A DNA stretch of 14,130 bases from an uncultured Rhodospirillales bacterium (GTDB taxonomy: Bacteria > Pseudomonadota > Alphaproteobacteria > Acetobacterales > Acetobacteraceae). Both the position numbers and the translations under genes were made by a program. The stretch covers positions 1 through 14,130 of the forward strand of contig CAIVDX010000301.1 of assembly GCA_903904805.1 (NCBI GenBank), given 5' to 3'. Within the stretch, counting starts at the first letter, position 1; the number at the start of each line of letters is the position of its first letter. Positions 5,957 to 13,120 of this stretch are shown here, in pieces. The notes under the pieces were generated by a model. The model was not told the origin of the DNA. It ran no database searches and saw nothing but the letters and a program-made list of their open reading frames with translations.

Positions 5957-6993
5957 ACGGATTGACCAAAATCGCCCTGGCCGCCGGTGCGGTCGGACTG
6001 ATCGGTGCGGCCATCGTGCTGTCCCGGGTCGAACGGCCACCGATGCAGTCGGTCCAGCGCGGCTTTCGCGGAACAGGCATGGATCAGATCTACAATCCGC
6101 GCATGTTCGCCAAGACGGCGTCACTCAACCAGGCGCCGGCATCGCTGCCACAGGCGGGCAATGCGGGGCCACGCGCCGGCACCGTCTACAAGAACGTCCA
6201 GGTGCTGAACAATGTCAGCGTCGGCGAGTTCACCCGGCTGATGGTCTCCATCACCAACTGGGTCTCGCCCGCCCAGGGATGCGCCTACTGCCACAACACC
6301 GCGAACATGGCTGAGGATTCGCGCTACACCAAGATCGTCGCGCGGCGCATGATCCAGATGGTGCAGCACATCAACTCCGACTGGACCAGCCACGTCGCGG
6401 CCACCGGCGTCACCTGCTACACCTGCCATCATGGCAATCCGGTGCCGCAGAACGTGTGGTTCAATGGCGTGGGAGACCCCGGCACCGGGCCGATCAAGCA
6501 GGCAGGCGGCTTCTCGCAGTTGCCATCGGGCAAGAACCACCCGGCAACCGCGGCCAATGACAGCTCCCTGCCCTATGATCCCTACACGCCGTTCCTTGAG
6601 CAGGCGAACCCCATCCGTGTCGCCGCCACCACCGCGCTGCCGAACGGCGACCGCCAGTCGATCAAGCAGACGGAATGGACCTACGCCTTGATGACCAGCA
6701 TGTCGCAGGCGCTCGGGGTGAACTGCACCTACTGCCACAACACCCGCGCCTTCTCCGACTGGTCGCAGAGCTCGCCACAGCGTGTCACCGCCTGGTATGG
6801 CATCCGCCTCGCGCGTGACCTCAACACCGAATATCTCGATGCGCTGAAAGGCGTCTTCCCGGCCAGCCGGCTCGGGCCGAACGGGGATGTCGCCAAGGTG
6901 AACTGCACCACCTGCCACCAGGGCGTCTACAAGCCGCTCTTCGGGGTGAGCATGGCGAAGGAGTTCCCCGAACTGCAGGCCTCGACCCGCTGA
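5953..6993 (+). CDS. pufC: PufC, tetraheme cytochrome c subunit of the reaction centre
   Basis: This 346-residue periplasmic cytochrome re-reduces the photo-oxidised special pair. It has four CxxCH haem c sites: CAYCH (110-114), CYTCH (155-159), CTYCH (258-262) and CTTCH (318-322). Met97, Met133 and Met247 fit the sixth ligands of haems 1-3, and His147 (eight residues before the second CxxCH) fits the His ligand of haem 4, as in Blastochloris viridis. Residues about 4-24 form a hydrophobic helix after MNGLTK. There is no cysteine before residue 110, so it cannot be a lipoprotein like the B. viridis protein; the helix probably stays as a membrane anchor. It is the last gene of the puf operon and faces the HiPIP gene across a terminator. 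Confidence 0.97.
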   Translation: MNGLTKIALAAGAVGLIGAAIVLSRVERPPMQSVQRGFRGTGMDQIYNPRMFAKTASLNQAPASLPQAGNAGPRAGTVYKNVQVLNNVSVGEFTRLMVSITNWVSPAQGCAYCHNTANMAEDSRYTKIVARRMIQMVQHINSDWTSHVAATGVTCYTCHHGNPVPQNVWFNGVGDPGTGPIKQAGGFSQLPSGKNHPATAANDSSLPYDPYTPFLEQANPIRVAATTALPNGDRQSIKQTEWTYALMTSMSQALGVNCTYCHNTRAFSDWSQSSPQRVTAWYGIRLARDLNTEYLDALKGVFPASRLGPNGDVAKVNCTTCHQGVYKPLFGVSMAKEFPELQASTR

Positions 6994-7002
6994 CGCCACG
7001 GC

Positions 7003-7021
7003 CCCGGGCTCGTCGCCCGGG
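7003..7021 (+). promoter_or_regulatory. GC-rich hairpin just after pufC
   Basis: CCCGGGC and GCCCGGG pair perfectly around a 5-nt loop, starting 9 bases after the pufC stop. No T-run follows. It probably helps protect the 3' end of the puf message ahead of the true terminator at 7041. Confidence 0.5.
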
Positions 7022-7040
7022 CGCACGCACAATGAAAATG

Positions 7041-7072
7041 GCCGCCCCGGAGATCCGGGGCGGCTATTTTTT
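7041..7072 (+). terminator. Intrinsic terminator of the puf operon, possibly bidirectional
   Basis: GCCGCCCCGG (7041-7050) pairs perfectly with CCGGGGCGGC (7055-7064) around a 4-nt AGAT loop and is followed by TATTTTTTAT. This is a textbook rho-independent terminator on the + strand, 47 bp after pufC. In the other direction the same stem is followed by CATTTTCATT, a weaker U-run, so it may also stop transcripts of the HiPIP gene, whose coding region ends at 7120. It separates the two converging operons. Confidence 0.9.
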
Positions 7073-7119
7073 ATCAGGCGGCGCGGCCGCTGCTGGGTCC
7101 GGCCGAGGCCGGCGGCGCG

Positions 7120-7380
7120 TCAGCCCTCTTTCGGCGCGAAGGCCACACAATAGCCCTTCGGGCTGATCGTGCCGGCGACGATCTTGCAGCCGTTCGGCGC
7201 CACCCAATTGACGCAGGCGTCGCACTGCTGGCCGTCCTTCGGCGTCGGCTGATACATCACGGCCTCCTGCGGCACCTTCTGGTCCTGCGCGCGCGCCTCG
7301 CCGGACGCGACTGCGACGGCACCGCCGAGGGCGAGGCTGGTCTTGAGGAGGCTGCGACGGGTCGGCAAAGACGTGTTCAT
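7120..7380 (-). CDS. Small Tat-exported high-potential iron-sulfur protein (HiPIP)
   Basis: This is an 86-residue precursor of a periplasmic HiPIP, a one-electron carrier with a [4Fe-4S] cluster cycling between 3+ and 2+. Residues 1-31 are a Tat signal: the TRRSLLK twin-arginine motif at 7-13, a hydrophobic Ala/Gly stretch and an ARA cleavage site, leaving a mature protein of about 55 residues, at the small end of the family. Four cysteines at 53, 56, 65 and 78 give C-x2-C-x8-C-x12-C, and the hydrophobic MYQPTP...NWVAPNGC...GYCVAFAP frame fits HiPIP. ATG at 7380 is chosen because an AAGGAG site (7387-7392) precedes it and the Tat motif then sits near the N-terminus; an upstream in-frame ATG (7473) gives a 31-residue leader with no such features. 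Its place beside pufC suggests it donates electrons to PufC; that role is inferred. Closest in character to Rhodopila-type HiPIPs, though no alignment was made. Confidence 0.92.
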   Translation of the reverse strand: MNTSLPTRRSLLKTSLALGGAVAVASGEARAQDQKVPQEAVMYQPTPKDGQQCDACVNWVAPNGCKIVAGTISPKGYCVAFAPKEG

Positions 7381-7541
7381 GATGATCTCCTTCTTGGTTG
7401 TGGCTTGGCCCGTGTGGCCCATGGCGGAGGGTGGAATCAGGCGGCGCACAGCAAGCGCGATTCGGTGCGCCATGACAACACCCCCGCCATCAGCACGGCA
7501 AGGACATCAGGAGCCGGGGCATCACCAGCCGGGCACCGTGG

Positions 7542-7567
7542 GCGAAATCCCACAGTGGGATGCGCCT
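7542..7567 (-). promoter_or_regulatory. Inverted repeat between puhE and the HiPIP gene
   Basis: Just past the puhE stop, ATCCCAC and GTGGGAT (7548-7562) form a 7-bp dyad around one central base, flanked by GGCG and CGCC that can extend the pairing. No T-run follows on the minus strand. It may protect the 3' end of the bch-puh message, act as a weak terminator, or be an operator for the HiPIP gene, whose start is about 165 bp further on. The rest of the 188-bp spacer (7381-7568) shows only the HiPIP ribosome-binding site and no convincing promoter. Confidence 0.4.
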
Positions 7568-7568
7568 T

Positions 7569-8408
7569 TCAAGACCCCCCGCCGATCGGCGCGCGTGCGG
7601 GCAGCGCCTCGACGCCCCGGGCGGCAGCGATGGCCTTCTCGGCGCGCTCGCCCAGCGACCATTGCCACAGCCCAGTCCATGCCAGCGCCGCCCTGAGCGG
7701 CAGCACTAGGAACCAATGCTCCAGAATGGCCAGCACCATCAGCGTCGCCACCAGGCTGTAGCCGGTCACATGCAGAGCGTCGGCAGGGTCCCCCGCCGCC
7801 CTTTGCGCGAGCAGAAGAGCCACGATGGTCGAGACGCTGACCGAGATCGGAAACAGCAGATTCATCGGCCGATGGCGAAAGAAGCTGCGCATATGGGCCA
7901 GGTGCTCGGGCAGAAAATCGGCATTGAGATTGCTCACGCCGAGAAACACATTCAGCCGCGCGCTCAGATGCATCCAATGCAGCACCAGCAGGGTCCACAG
8001 CCCCGTCTGGTTGGGCGCGCCCCAGGTGAGCCCCACGGCAAGCGCCAGCAGCACCAGGATGGCGATCTCATGATACAGGTTGGCGGCGATCGCGTGGCGG
8101 AAATGGCGCCAGCCATGGCAGCCGGGCGGACAGGCATGGCGACGCGGACCGGTCACGAAGCCGAGATAGAAGCCCATCTCGATCCAGGCCCACGCCAGCA
8201 GGGCCGCGGTGAACGCCGTATAGGCGCCGGTGGCACTGGCGTCCGCGGCACTGTCGCGCAGCACCACCAGCGCACCCACCAGCACGATGCTCGCCCCGCC
8301 CATGCTCCAAGGGAAACTCTGTCGCGGGAGCCCGTTCAGGATCATGATCGCGCCCGTGCTGAACCACCACACGAACAGCGCGAACAGCGCGGGCAGCCCG
8401 TACAGCAT
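7569..8408 (-). CDS. puhE: PuhE, photosynthetic complex assembly membrane protein
   Basis: This 279-residue integral membrane protein belongs to the family annotated as photosynthetic complex assembly protein 2 (PuhE). Several hydrophobic segments are visible, at roughly residues 3-26, 36-51, 62-84, 107-129, 136-156, 183-204 and 216-239. A conserved block at about 144-162 (HWMHLSARLNVFLGVSNLN) is characteristic. The biochemical role is not settled; mutants in related species alter reaction-centre/LH1 levels and BChl synthesis. It starts 2 bp after the acsF stop, so it is translated with the cyclase genes. In Rhodobacter puhE lies with puhABC ahead of the cyclase genes; here it sits behind bciE and acsF. 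The Ala/Arg-rich C-terminal tail is variable. It is the last closely packed gene of the minus-strand operon. Confidence 0.92.
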   Translation of the reverse strand: MLYGLPALFALFVWWFSTGAIMILNGLPRQSFPWSMGGASIVLVGALVVLRDSAADASATGAYTAFTAALLAWAWIEMGFYLGFVTGPRRHACPPGCHGWRHFRHAIAANLYHEIAILVLLALAVGLTWGAPNQTGLWTLLVLHWMHLSARLNVFLGVSNLNADFLPEHLAHMRSFFRHRPMNLLFPISVSVSTIVALLLAQRAAGDPADALHVTGYSLVATLMVLAILEHWFLVLPLRAALAWTGLWQWSLGERAEKAIAAARGVEALPARAPIGGGS

Positions 8409-8410
8409 GG

Positions 8411-9466
8411 CTACCAGGCCGGCGCCATCAGCGTATGGGCCGGCAGGCTGTGGCGGTGCGGGCGCAGCAGATACAGCCGCCCAAAGGTGATGGCCGCCCG
8501 CGCGCTCAGCACCACGCGCTTGACGCCGCCGACCAGACCACCCTGCGCCTTGGCGCGCCCAATGCCCTCGGCAATCACGCGCATCTTTTCCAACCCAGCC
8601 ATGAAGGCGGGGTTATCGATGTCGAGCGTCACCGGGAACACCTGGCGCGCGATCTCGGTGGTGATGCGAAACACCTGCATGTCGTAGGTGGTGGGATCAA
8701 GCCCCAGCGCCTTGTGGAACACCGGGCGCGCATGATCGCGCACATACATCGTGGCAAACACCGCGAGCAGGAAAAACCGGATCCACAGCTTGTTCACGCC
8801 GGTGAGCAGCTGCGGGTTGGCCCGCATGATCAGCGCGATCGCCTCGCCATGGCGGAACTCGTCATTGCACCACTCGCGGAACCATTTGAAGATCGGATGA
8901 AAGCGCAGTTCCGGATGGCGCTCGAGCTGGCGGAAGATGGTGATGTAGCGCGCATAGCCAATCTTCTCCGACAGATAGGTCGCGTAGAAGATGAATTTCG
9001 GCCGGAAATAGGTGTATTTCTTCGCCTTGGTCAGATAGCTGAGATTCACCCCCACACCGAAATCCTTCAGTGCCTCGTTGATGAATCCGGCATGGCGCGC
9101 CTCGTCGCGGCTCATATAGGCGAACCATTGGTGGATTTCGGGGTTGGTCACCCGCGTCTTGATCTCCGAATAGAGCACGCAGCCGGAAAATTCGGCGGTG
9201 ACGGAGCTGACCAGGAATTCGAGAAACTCCTCATGCAGCTCGGGCGTCATGGCGTTCGGATCGACCTCGAATTCCGGCGTGCGGACGAAATGGCCCTTGT
9301 TCACATCACGCTCGAACTCCGCCATCAGCTGGTCCCACTCGGCGCGCACCGGGCTGACATCGAGCGCGTCCATCGCGGCGAAATCGGTGGTGTAGAAGCG
9401 AGGGCTGAGGATGGTGTCGCGCTGGGCGAGGCGGGTGGCGTCGTTGACGGTCTGCGCGGTGCTCAT
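8411..9466 (-). CDS. acsF: AcsF, O2-dependent Mg-protoporphyrin IX monomethyl ester cyclase
   Basis: This 351-residue diiron enzyme catalyses the oxygen-dependent formation of the isocyclic ring E, converting Mg-protoporphyrin IX monomethyl ester to 3,8-divinyl protochlorophyllide. The rubrerythrin-like diiron motifs are visible: Glu92 and Glu101 (TAEFSGC...YSEIK), DEARH (121-125) and NDEFRH (201-206). Other family blocks are VTNPEIHQWFAYMSRDEARH and AKKYTYFRPKFIFYATYLSEKIGYARY. The start overlaps the bciE stop (ATGA) and has AAGGAGG at 9474-9480, 7 bases upstream. It shows that this organism can make BChl in the presence of oxygen; no anaerobic bchE is seen in the window. The protein ends with a short Arg/His-rich tail. 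Identity is very secure. Confidence 0.98.
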   Translation of the reverse strand: MSTAQTVNDATRLAQRDTILSPRFYTTDFAAMDALDVSPVRAEWDQLMAEFERDVNKGHFVRTPEFEVDPNAMTPELHEEFLEFLVSSVTAEFSGCVLYSEIKTRVTNPEIHQWFAYMSRDEARHAGFINEALKDFGVGVNLSYLTKAKKYTYFRPKFIFYATYLSEKIGYARYITIFRQLERHPELRFHPIFKWFREWCNDEFRHGEAIALIMRANPQLLTGVNKLWIRFFLLAVFATMYVRDHARPVFHKALGLDPTTYDMQVFRITTEIARQVFPVTLDIDNPAFMAGLEKMRVIAEGIGRAKAQGGLVGGVKRVVLSARAAITFGRLYLLRPHRHSLPAHTLMAPAW

Positions 9467-9744
9467 GGCCGTGCCTCCTTCGGCTGGAACCCAACCTCGA
9501 ACAGCTCTGTCAGTTCGAGGATGGCGGTGAACTCGGTCCAGGCACGCCGCAGCGCGCCGGCGCGGATGATGGTCGCGGTGCAGGCGATCTCCATCTTGTC
9601 GCCGAAATCGACATGGTCCGGCGCGCCCTCGATCAGCACCCTGTCACCGGGACGGATCTGCACGCCCGCCGGCAGGGCATGGGCGTGAAAGCTCTCTCCG
9701 GTGCGTTCTATGTCGACGATGCAGGGCAGTCGGATCGTATTCAT
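9463..9744 (-). CDS. bciE: BciE-type small partner of the aerobic cyclase
   Basis: This is a 93-residue soluble protein. Published work on Rhodobacter sphaeroides showed that alphaproteobacterial AcsF needs a small extra subunit, BciE, encoded immediately beside acsF, while Ycf54 serves this purpose in cyanobacteria and plants. This gene has that position, and the right length. It has a Pro-Gly-Asp turn (IRPGDRVLIEGAP), a DFGD segment and a C-terminal ELTELFEVGF (77-86) resembling my recollection of the Rhodobacter protein. Its start overlaps the puhC stop by one base (TGATG) and its stop overlaps the acsF start (ATGA), so production is coupled to AcsF. There is no signal peptide or membrane segment. 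The assignment rests on position, size and the C-terminal motif. Confidence 0.85.
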   Translation of the reverse strand: MNTIRLPCIVDIERTGESFHAHALPAGVQIRPGDRVLIEGAPDHVDFGDKMEIACTATIIRAGALRRAWTEFTAILELTELFEVGFQPKEARP

Positions 9745-10214
9745 CAGCGGGATGCCTGGCTGGTCATGGTACGGGCGGTCAACAGCTCGGCGAAGACGGC
9801 TTCATTGGTGCCGCCGAAGGCTGCCATTTCGAGTTTGCGCCCCGTGGCGAGATCTTCAAGAGTGATTCTTCCGTCCGCCCAGGCGGTCAGGCGAAAGGGG
9901 GTGTCGGCGCCATCCCCCGCACGTTTGCGCTGATGCGCCAGGCCGCGCATCGCCGCGCGCAGAAACCCGTTGGTGGTCGGCGCCAGCACCTCGATCGGCT
10001 GGGCTCGATTGCCGGCATCATACACCGCCACCGCCCCATCGGCACGGTCGACGAACAGTACCTCGCGGGCAGCAACCGGTGTGGACACCGGCGTGTTGTC
10101 GGGCGTGCCCGCGAGACGGCTGACCGTGGCGAGCGTGATGGTTCCGGCGATGATCAGCGCGGCGGCGATCAGCGGTGCGCGCGGAAAGGGCGGCGATGAG
10201 GCTGCGTGTGACAT
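9744..10214 (-). CDS. puhC: PuhC, reaction-centre/LH1 assembly protein
   Basis: This 156-residue protein has a single N-terminal membrane helix (about 13-33) and a periplasmic domain. PuhC is required for normal assembly of the RC-LH1 core complex in Rhodobacter. Typical family blocks are TNGFLRAAMRGLAHQR (81-96), PFRLTAWADGRITLED (106-121) and AAFGGTNEAVFAELL near the C-terminus. The ATG at 10214 is 7 bp after the puhB stop and places the anchor near the N-terminus; the frame stays open upstream, but that stretch is a low-complexity Arg/Pro shadow of puhB. The ribosome-binding site is weak, consistent with coupling to puhB. Its stop overlaps the bciE start. Confidence 0.93.
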   Translation of the reverse strand: MSHAASSPPFPRAPLIAAALIIAGTITLATVSRLAGTPDNTPVSTPVAAREVLFVDRADGAVAVYDAGNRAQPIEVLAPTTNGFLRAAMRGLAHQRKRAGDGADTPFRLTAWADGRITLEDLATGRKLEMAAFGGTNEAVFAELLTARTMTSQASR

Positions 10215-10221
10215 GATCGGC

Positions 10222-10896
10222 TCAGGCGACAACGGACATCGGCGCGCCGGAGCCCGGCTGGGCGGCCTTCGGCGCGGGATCGACGCGGATCGCGGTGCTG
10301 CGCGCCGAGACCGTATGCTCGCTGGCGGCGGCAAGCGCGCGGCCGAGAATCGGCGCGACCTCCCGGGCATTGGCCAGCCCGCGCAGCGTCGGCTCGGGAT
10401 GGCGGAACCGCCACGGGCGGGCATGCGGCCACAGCACCAGATAGGCGATATGCTGGTCCGGCCCCAGGGCCAGGGAAATGTCGCCACTGCCGTCCGCGGC
10501 CGCCTTCACGTTGGCGGACTCGATCTTGCTGAACGGGATCTGGATGGTCACCGGCAGCGCAATGCCGATGCGCAGCACCACCCGCCGCGCGGTGATGGTG
10601 TACATCGTGGTGCGGGCTGACAGCCACGCGAACATCGTCAGCAGCGAGATGGCAAGCACCCCCATGCCACACAGTTCCAGCATGGCGATCGCGGTCTCGC
10701 CGGCCTGCTCGCCCTCGGCGAAGCGGGAGGCAACACCCCAGGCCAGCAGCAGGCCGAAATAGACCGCGATGGCGCGCGTATGCAGCGCGCCCCGTGCCAG
10801 CGCCCGCCAGTCGGGCCGGCCCTGCCAGAGAATCGCCTCGCCGGCAGGCAGGGGCGCGGGCAGTCCGGGGATCGGTTCGTAATCGTGCCCAAACAT
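10222..10896 (-). CDS. puhB: PuhB, reaction-centre assembly protein
   Basis: This 224-residue membrane protein promotes reaction-centre assembly in Rhodobacter. The N-terminal MFGHDYEPIPGLPAPLPAGE followed by ILWQGRPDW is the conserved family start. Two hydrophobic segments lie at about 40-57 and 68-93, followed by a soluble part beginning TTMYTIT (96-102) and RRVVLRIGIALPVTIQIPF. That part resembles the bacterial PH-like (YdbT-type) fold, as known for this family. The segment around WRFRHPEPTLRGL is also typical of PuhB. The ATG at 10896 lies 2 bp after the puhA stop; the longer upstream frame is a puhA shadow. The C-terminal about 30 residues are Ala/Pro-rich and variable. Confidence 0.94.
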   Translation of the reverse strand: MFGHDYEPIPGLPAPLPAGEAILWQGRPDWRALARGALHTRAIAVYFGLLLAWGVASRFAEGEQAGETAIAMLELCGMGVLAISLLTMFAWLSARTTMYTITARRVVLRIGIALPVTIQIPFSKIESANVKAAADGSGDISLALGPDQHIAYLVLWPHARPWRFRHPEPTLRGLANAREVAPILGRALAAASEHTVSARSTAIRVDPAPKAAQPGSGAPMSVVA

Positions 10897-10898
10897 GA

Positions 10899-11672
10899 TC
10901 AGATCAACGGTTCGCTGCGCGCCGGCGTCGCATAGAGAAAGCCGGAGGCGAAATAGGCACTGATCCGGTCTTCCTCGCGCAGGCTCACCTGGTCGGGGTT
11001 GGCGAGCATCGGCGCGTCGGCGAACTGGCTCGCCAGCACGGCATTGACCCGCACGGTGCGCTTGCCGGCGTTGATGTTGGCCAGGCTGGCCGGCAGCAGC
11101 CGCGTGCTGCCATCCGCCAGTGTCACCTCGAGATAGCGCACCATCGCCTCGTCGCGATCCAGCCACACGTCCGACACCTCGGCAGCCATCTCGCCGTCAG
11201 CACCGAACACCTGCATGCCGCGCGGATCGACGGTGCCGGCATCGATGTGATGATCACTCGCCACGCGCAGCGGCGCGATGCGGGGGATATTGGTGGTGTA
11301 GGTGAGGTCCGGCGTGTCGGCGCGCAGCGCGTAGGCGGCGGGCCCGGCGCCGGCGACCATCGGGTTGCCCAACGGGCGCAGCGGCGCGCCGGTCCAGGGC
11401 GCGAGCGGCTCGGCGGCGAAGCTGGGCTGCGGCAGCGCATCGCGCGCGGGCGCACGGACCTTTCTGCCGTCCTTCAGCAGGAAGGTCTTCGGCCGGGGCA
11501 GCGGCGGCGTTTCCCGCGCGATCACCGCGTCGGAATGATCCGACACCAGCGGATACCCCTCCCGCTTGTCCTCCTGGCGGAGGTAGTAGACCAGCCCGGC
11601 GAAAAAGATCCAGAACGCGTAAAGCGTGATCTGGGCCCAATCGATGTTGGCCGTTATGGCACCGTAACCCAT
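10899..11672 (-). CDS. puhA: PuhA, reaction-centre H subunit
   Basis: This 257-residue H subunit caps the cytoplasmic face of the L-M core and guides protons to QB. It has one N-terminal transmembrane helix (about 11-31), then RQEDKREGYPL, the cytoplasmic beta-barrel domain with FLLKDGR, VDPRG and YLEVTLADGSTRLLP, and the C-terminal LREEDRISAYFASGFLYATP. Glu175 aligns with Glu-H173, a residue of the QB proton path. The start MGYGAITANIDWAQ is preceded by GAGGAGG (11680-11686), and both the ribosome-binding site and start codon lie inside the end of lhaA, giving a 19-bp overlap. puhB follows after 2 bp. Confidence 0.97.
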   Translation of the reverse strand: MGYGAITANIDWAQITLYAFWIFFAGLVYYLRQEDKREGYPLVSDHSDAVIARETPPLPRPKTFLLKDGRKVRAPARDALPQPSFAAEPLAPWTGAPLRPLGNPMVAGAGPAAYALRADTPDLTYTTNIPRIAPLRVASDHHIDAGTVDPRGMQVFGADGEMAAEVSDVWLDRDEAMVRYLEVTLADGSTRLLPASLANINAGKRTVRVNAVLASQFADAPMLANPDQVSLREEDRISAYFASGFLYATPARSEPLI

Positions 11673-13120
11673 GGCCTAGCCTCCTCAAGCGGATCATGTG
11701 ATGAAAACAACGCCCGCGCGCTCGCCCCTCGGGCAGCGACACCGGCGAGATTGACGAGCGGCCCGACTGCGATGAGCGTCGCGAACAGCAGCGCAATTTC
11801 GATGTGATACACAACGCTGTAGCCGGTGGCCGTGTTGGCCAGCGTCTCGCCCAGCGCCCCGCTCAACGCCAGCGACGTCACGCCATCGCGGATCAGCCCG
11901 CCGGCGGCCACCGCGCAGCCGGCCGCCGAGGCCTGCACCGCGCCCCAGATGCCCAGTGTGAGCCCGATCTGGCCGGGCCGGGCGGTGCCCATCGCCGCGG
12001 TCAGCGTGCAATGCGCGAACAGGCCGGCACCGAAGCCGATCAGCGCGACACCGAGCGCGAACAGAAACAGCGAGTCCAGCGGCTCGGCGAACACCACCGC
12101 GCTGAATGCCGGCAGCCCTACCAGCGCGCCCACCGCGGCCAGCCGATACGGGTCCATGCCCAGCCGCAGCTTGCGCGCGGCCAGCGAGAAACCCGCGAGC
12201 CCTCCTGCGGCCAGCAGCGCGCTGAGGATGGTGGTGACACTCACGCTCAGATGCAGCACCTGGCCGCCATAGGGTTCCAGCAGCACGTCCTGCATGCTGA
12301 ACGCGATGGTGCCCAACCCGAGTGCCACCAGCCGGCGCTTGGCATGCGGCATGGTGCTGAAATCGCGCCATGCCTCGCCAAAGCCGGGATGGCGCAGATG
12401 CCTCGCGGTGCCGGCGGGGTTGCGCGGCTCCTGCTTCCACAGGGCGGCAACGTTCAGCACCATGGTGGCCAGCGCCACACCCTGCACCACCTGGATCAGC
12501 CGAACCTCGCTGAACTGCGCCAGCAGCGCGCCGAACAGCAATGCGCCGCCCAGCATGCCGATCAGCAGCATCATGCACATCAGCGCCACCACCCGCGGAT
12601 GCGAGTCGCTGGGTGCCAGGTCGGTGGCAAGCGCCAGGCCCACCGTCTGCGTGGTGTGCAGCCCCGCGCCGATCAGCAGAAACGCCAGCGCGGCGCCGAT
12701 CTGGCCATAGACCAGCGGCCCGTTGGTGTCGCCGGAGAGCACGATCAGCGCGAACGGCATGATCGCCAGGCCGCCAAACTGCAGCAGCGTGCCGATCCAG
12801 ATATAGGGCACCCGGCGCCAGCCGAGCACCGAGCGATGGGTGTCCGAGCGAAACCCGACCAGCGCGCGGAACGGCGCCAGCACCAGCGGCAGCGCCACCA
12901 TCACGGCCACCAGCCAGGCCGGCACGCCAAGCTCGACGATCATCACCCGGTTCAGCGTGCCGATCAGCAGCACCGCCGCAAGCCCCACCGAGATCTGAAA
13001 CAGCGACAGCCGCAGCAGCCGGCCCAGCGGCAGCTCCGGGCTCGCCGCGTCGGCGAACGGCAGCAACCCGGTGCCGAGCCGGGTCCAGAACTGCGCGACC
13101 GGGGGGCGCCGTCTGCTCAC
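11654..13120 (-). CDS. lhaA: LhaA, LH1 assembly protein (PucC/BCD family transporter-like)
   Basis: This 488-residue polytopic membrane protein of the PucC-LhaA family, related to the major facilitator superfamily, assists LH1 assembly and probably handles BChl in the membrane. About twelve hydrophobic segments are visible from residue 38 onward. The family blocks LGVPAWLVAVMVALPLVLAPFRALVGFRSD and GWRRVPYIWIGTLLQFGG fall in the first third, and a second cluster around MQDVLLEPYGGQVLHLSV in the middle. The start is GTG at 13120, overlapping the bchM stop as GTGA. No better-placed ATG is seen, so this start fits translational coupling. The last codons carry the ribosome-binding site and start of puhA. 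It lies in the widely conserved order bchM-lhaA-puhA. Confidence 0.95.
   Translation of the reverse strand: MSRRRPPVAQFWTRLGTGLLPFADAASPELPLGRLLRLSLFQISVGLAAVLLIGTLNRVMIVELGVPAWLVAVMVALPLVLAPFRALVGFRSDTHRSVLGWRRVPYIWIGTLLQFGGLAIMPFALIVLSGDTNGPLVYGQIGAALAFLLIGAGLHTTQTVGLALATDLAPSDSHPRVVALMCMMLLIGMLGGALLFGALLAQFSEVRLIQVVQGVALATMVLNVAALWKQEPRNPAGTARHLRHPGFGEAWRDFSTMPHAKRRLVALGLGTIAFSMQDVLLEPYGGQVLHLSVSVTTILSALLAAGGLAGFSLAARKLRLGMDPYRLAAVGALVGLPAFSAVVFAEPLDSLFLFALGVALIGFGAGLFAHCTLTAAMGTARPGQIGLTLGIWGAVQASAAGCAVAAGGLIRDGVTSLALSGALGETLANTATGYSVVYHIEIALLFATLIAVGPLVNLAGVAARGASARALFSSHDPLEEARPWVTVP

Noticed and set aside
4814..6124. Minus-strand open frame (436 codons) opposite pufM
   Set aside because: Antisense shadow of pufM with His/Arg/Asp-rich composition and no recognisable domain.
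6994..7040. pufX or another small gene after pufC
   Set aside because: Only a GC-rich hairpin and a short spacer precede the terminator; there is no start plus ribosome-binding site.
7381..7473. Longer N-terminus of the HiPIP gene from an upstream in-frame ATG
   Set aside because: It would bury the Tat signal 31 residues inside and lacks a ribosome-binding site, whereas AAGGAG precedes the ATG at 7380.
8435..9688. Plus-strand open frame (417 codons) opposite acsF and bciE
   Set aside because: Shadow frame; AcsF diiron motifs establish the minus strand as coding.
10215..10487. Upstream extension of the puhC frame
   Set aside because: Arg/Pro/Ser-rich shadow inside puhB; the proper anchor and family start are at 10214.
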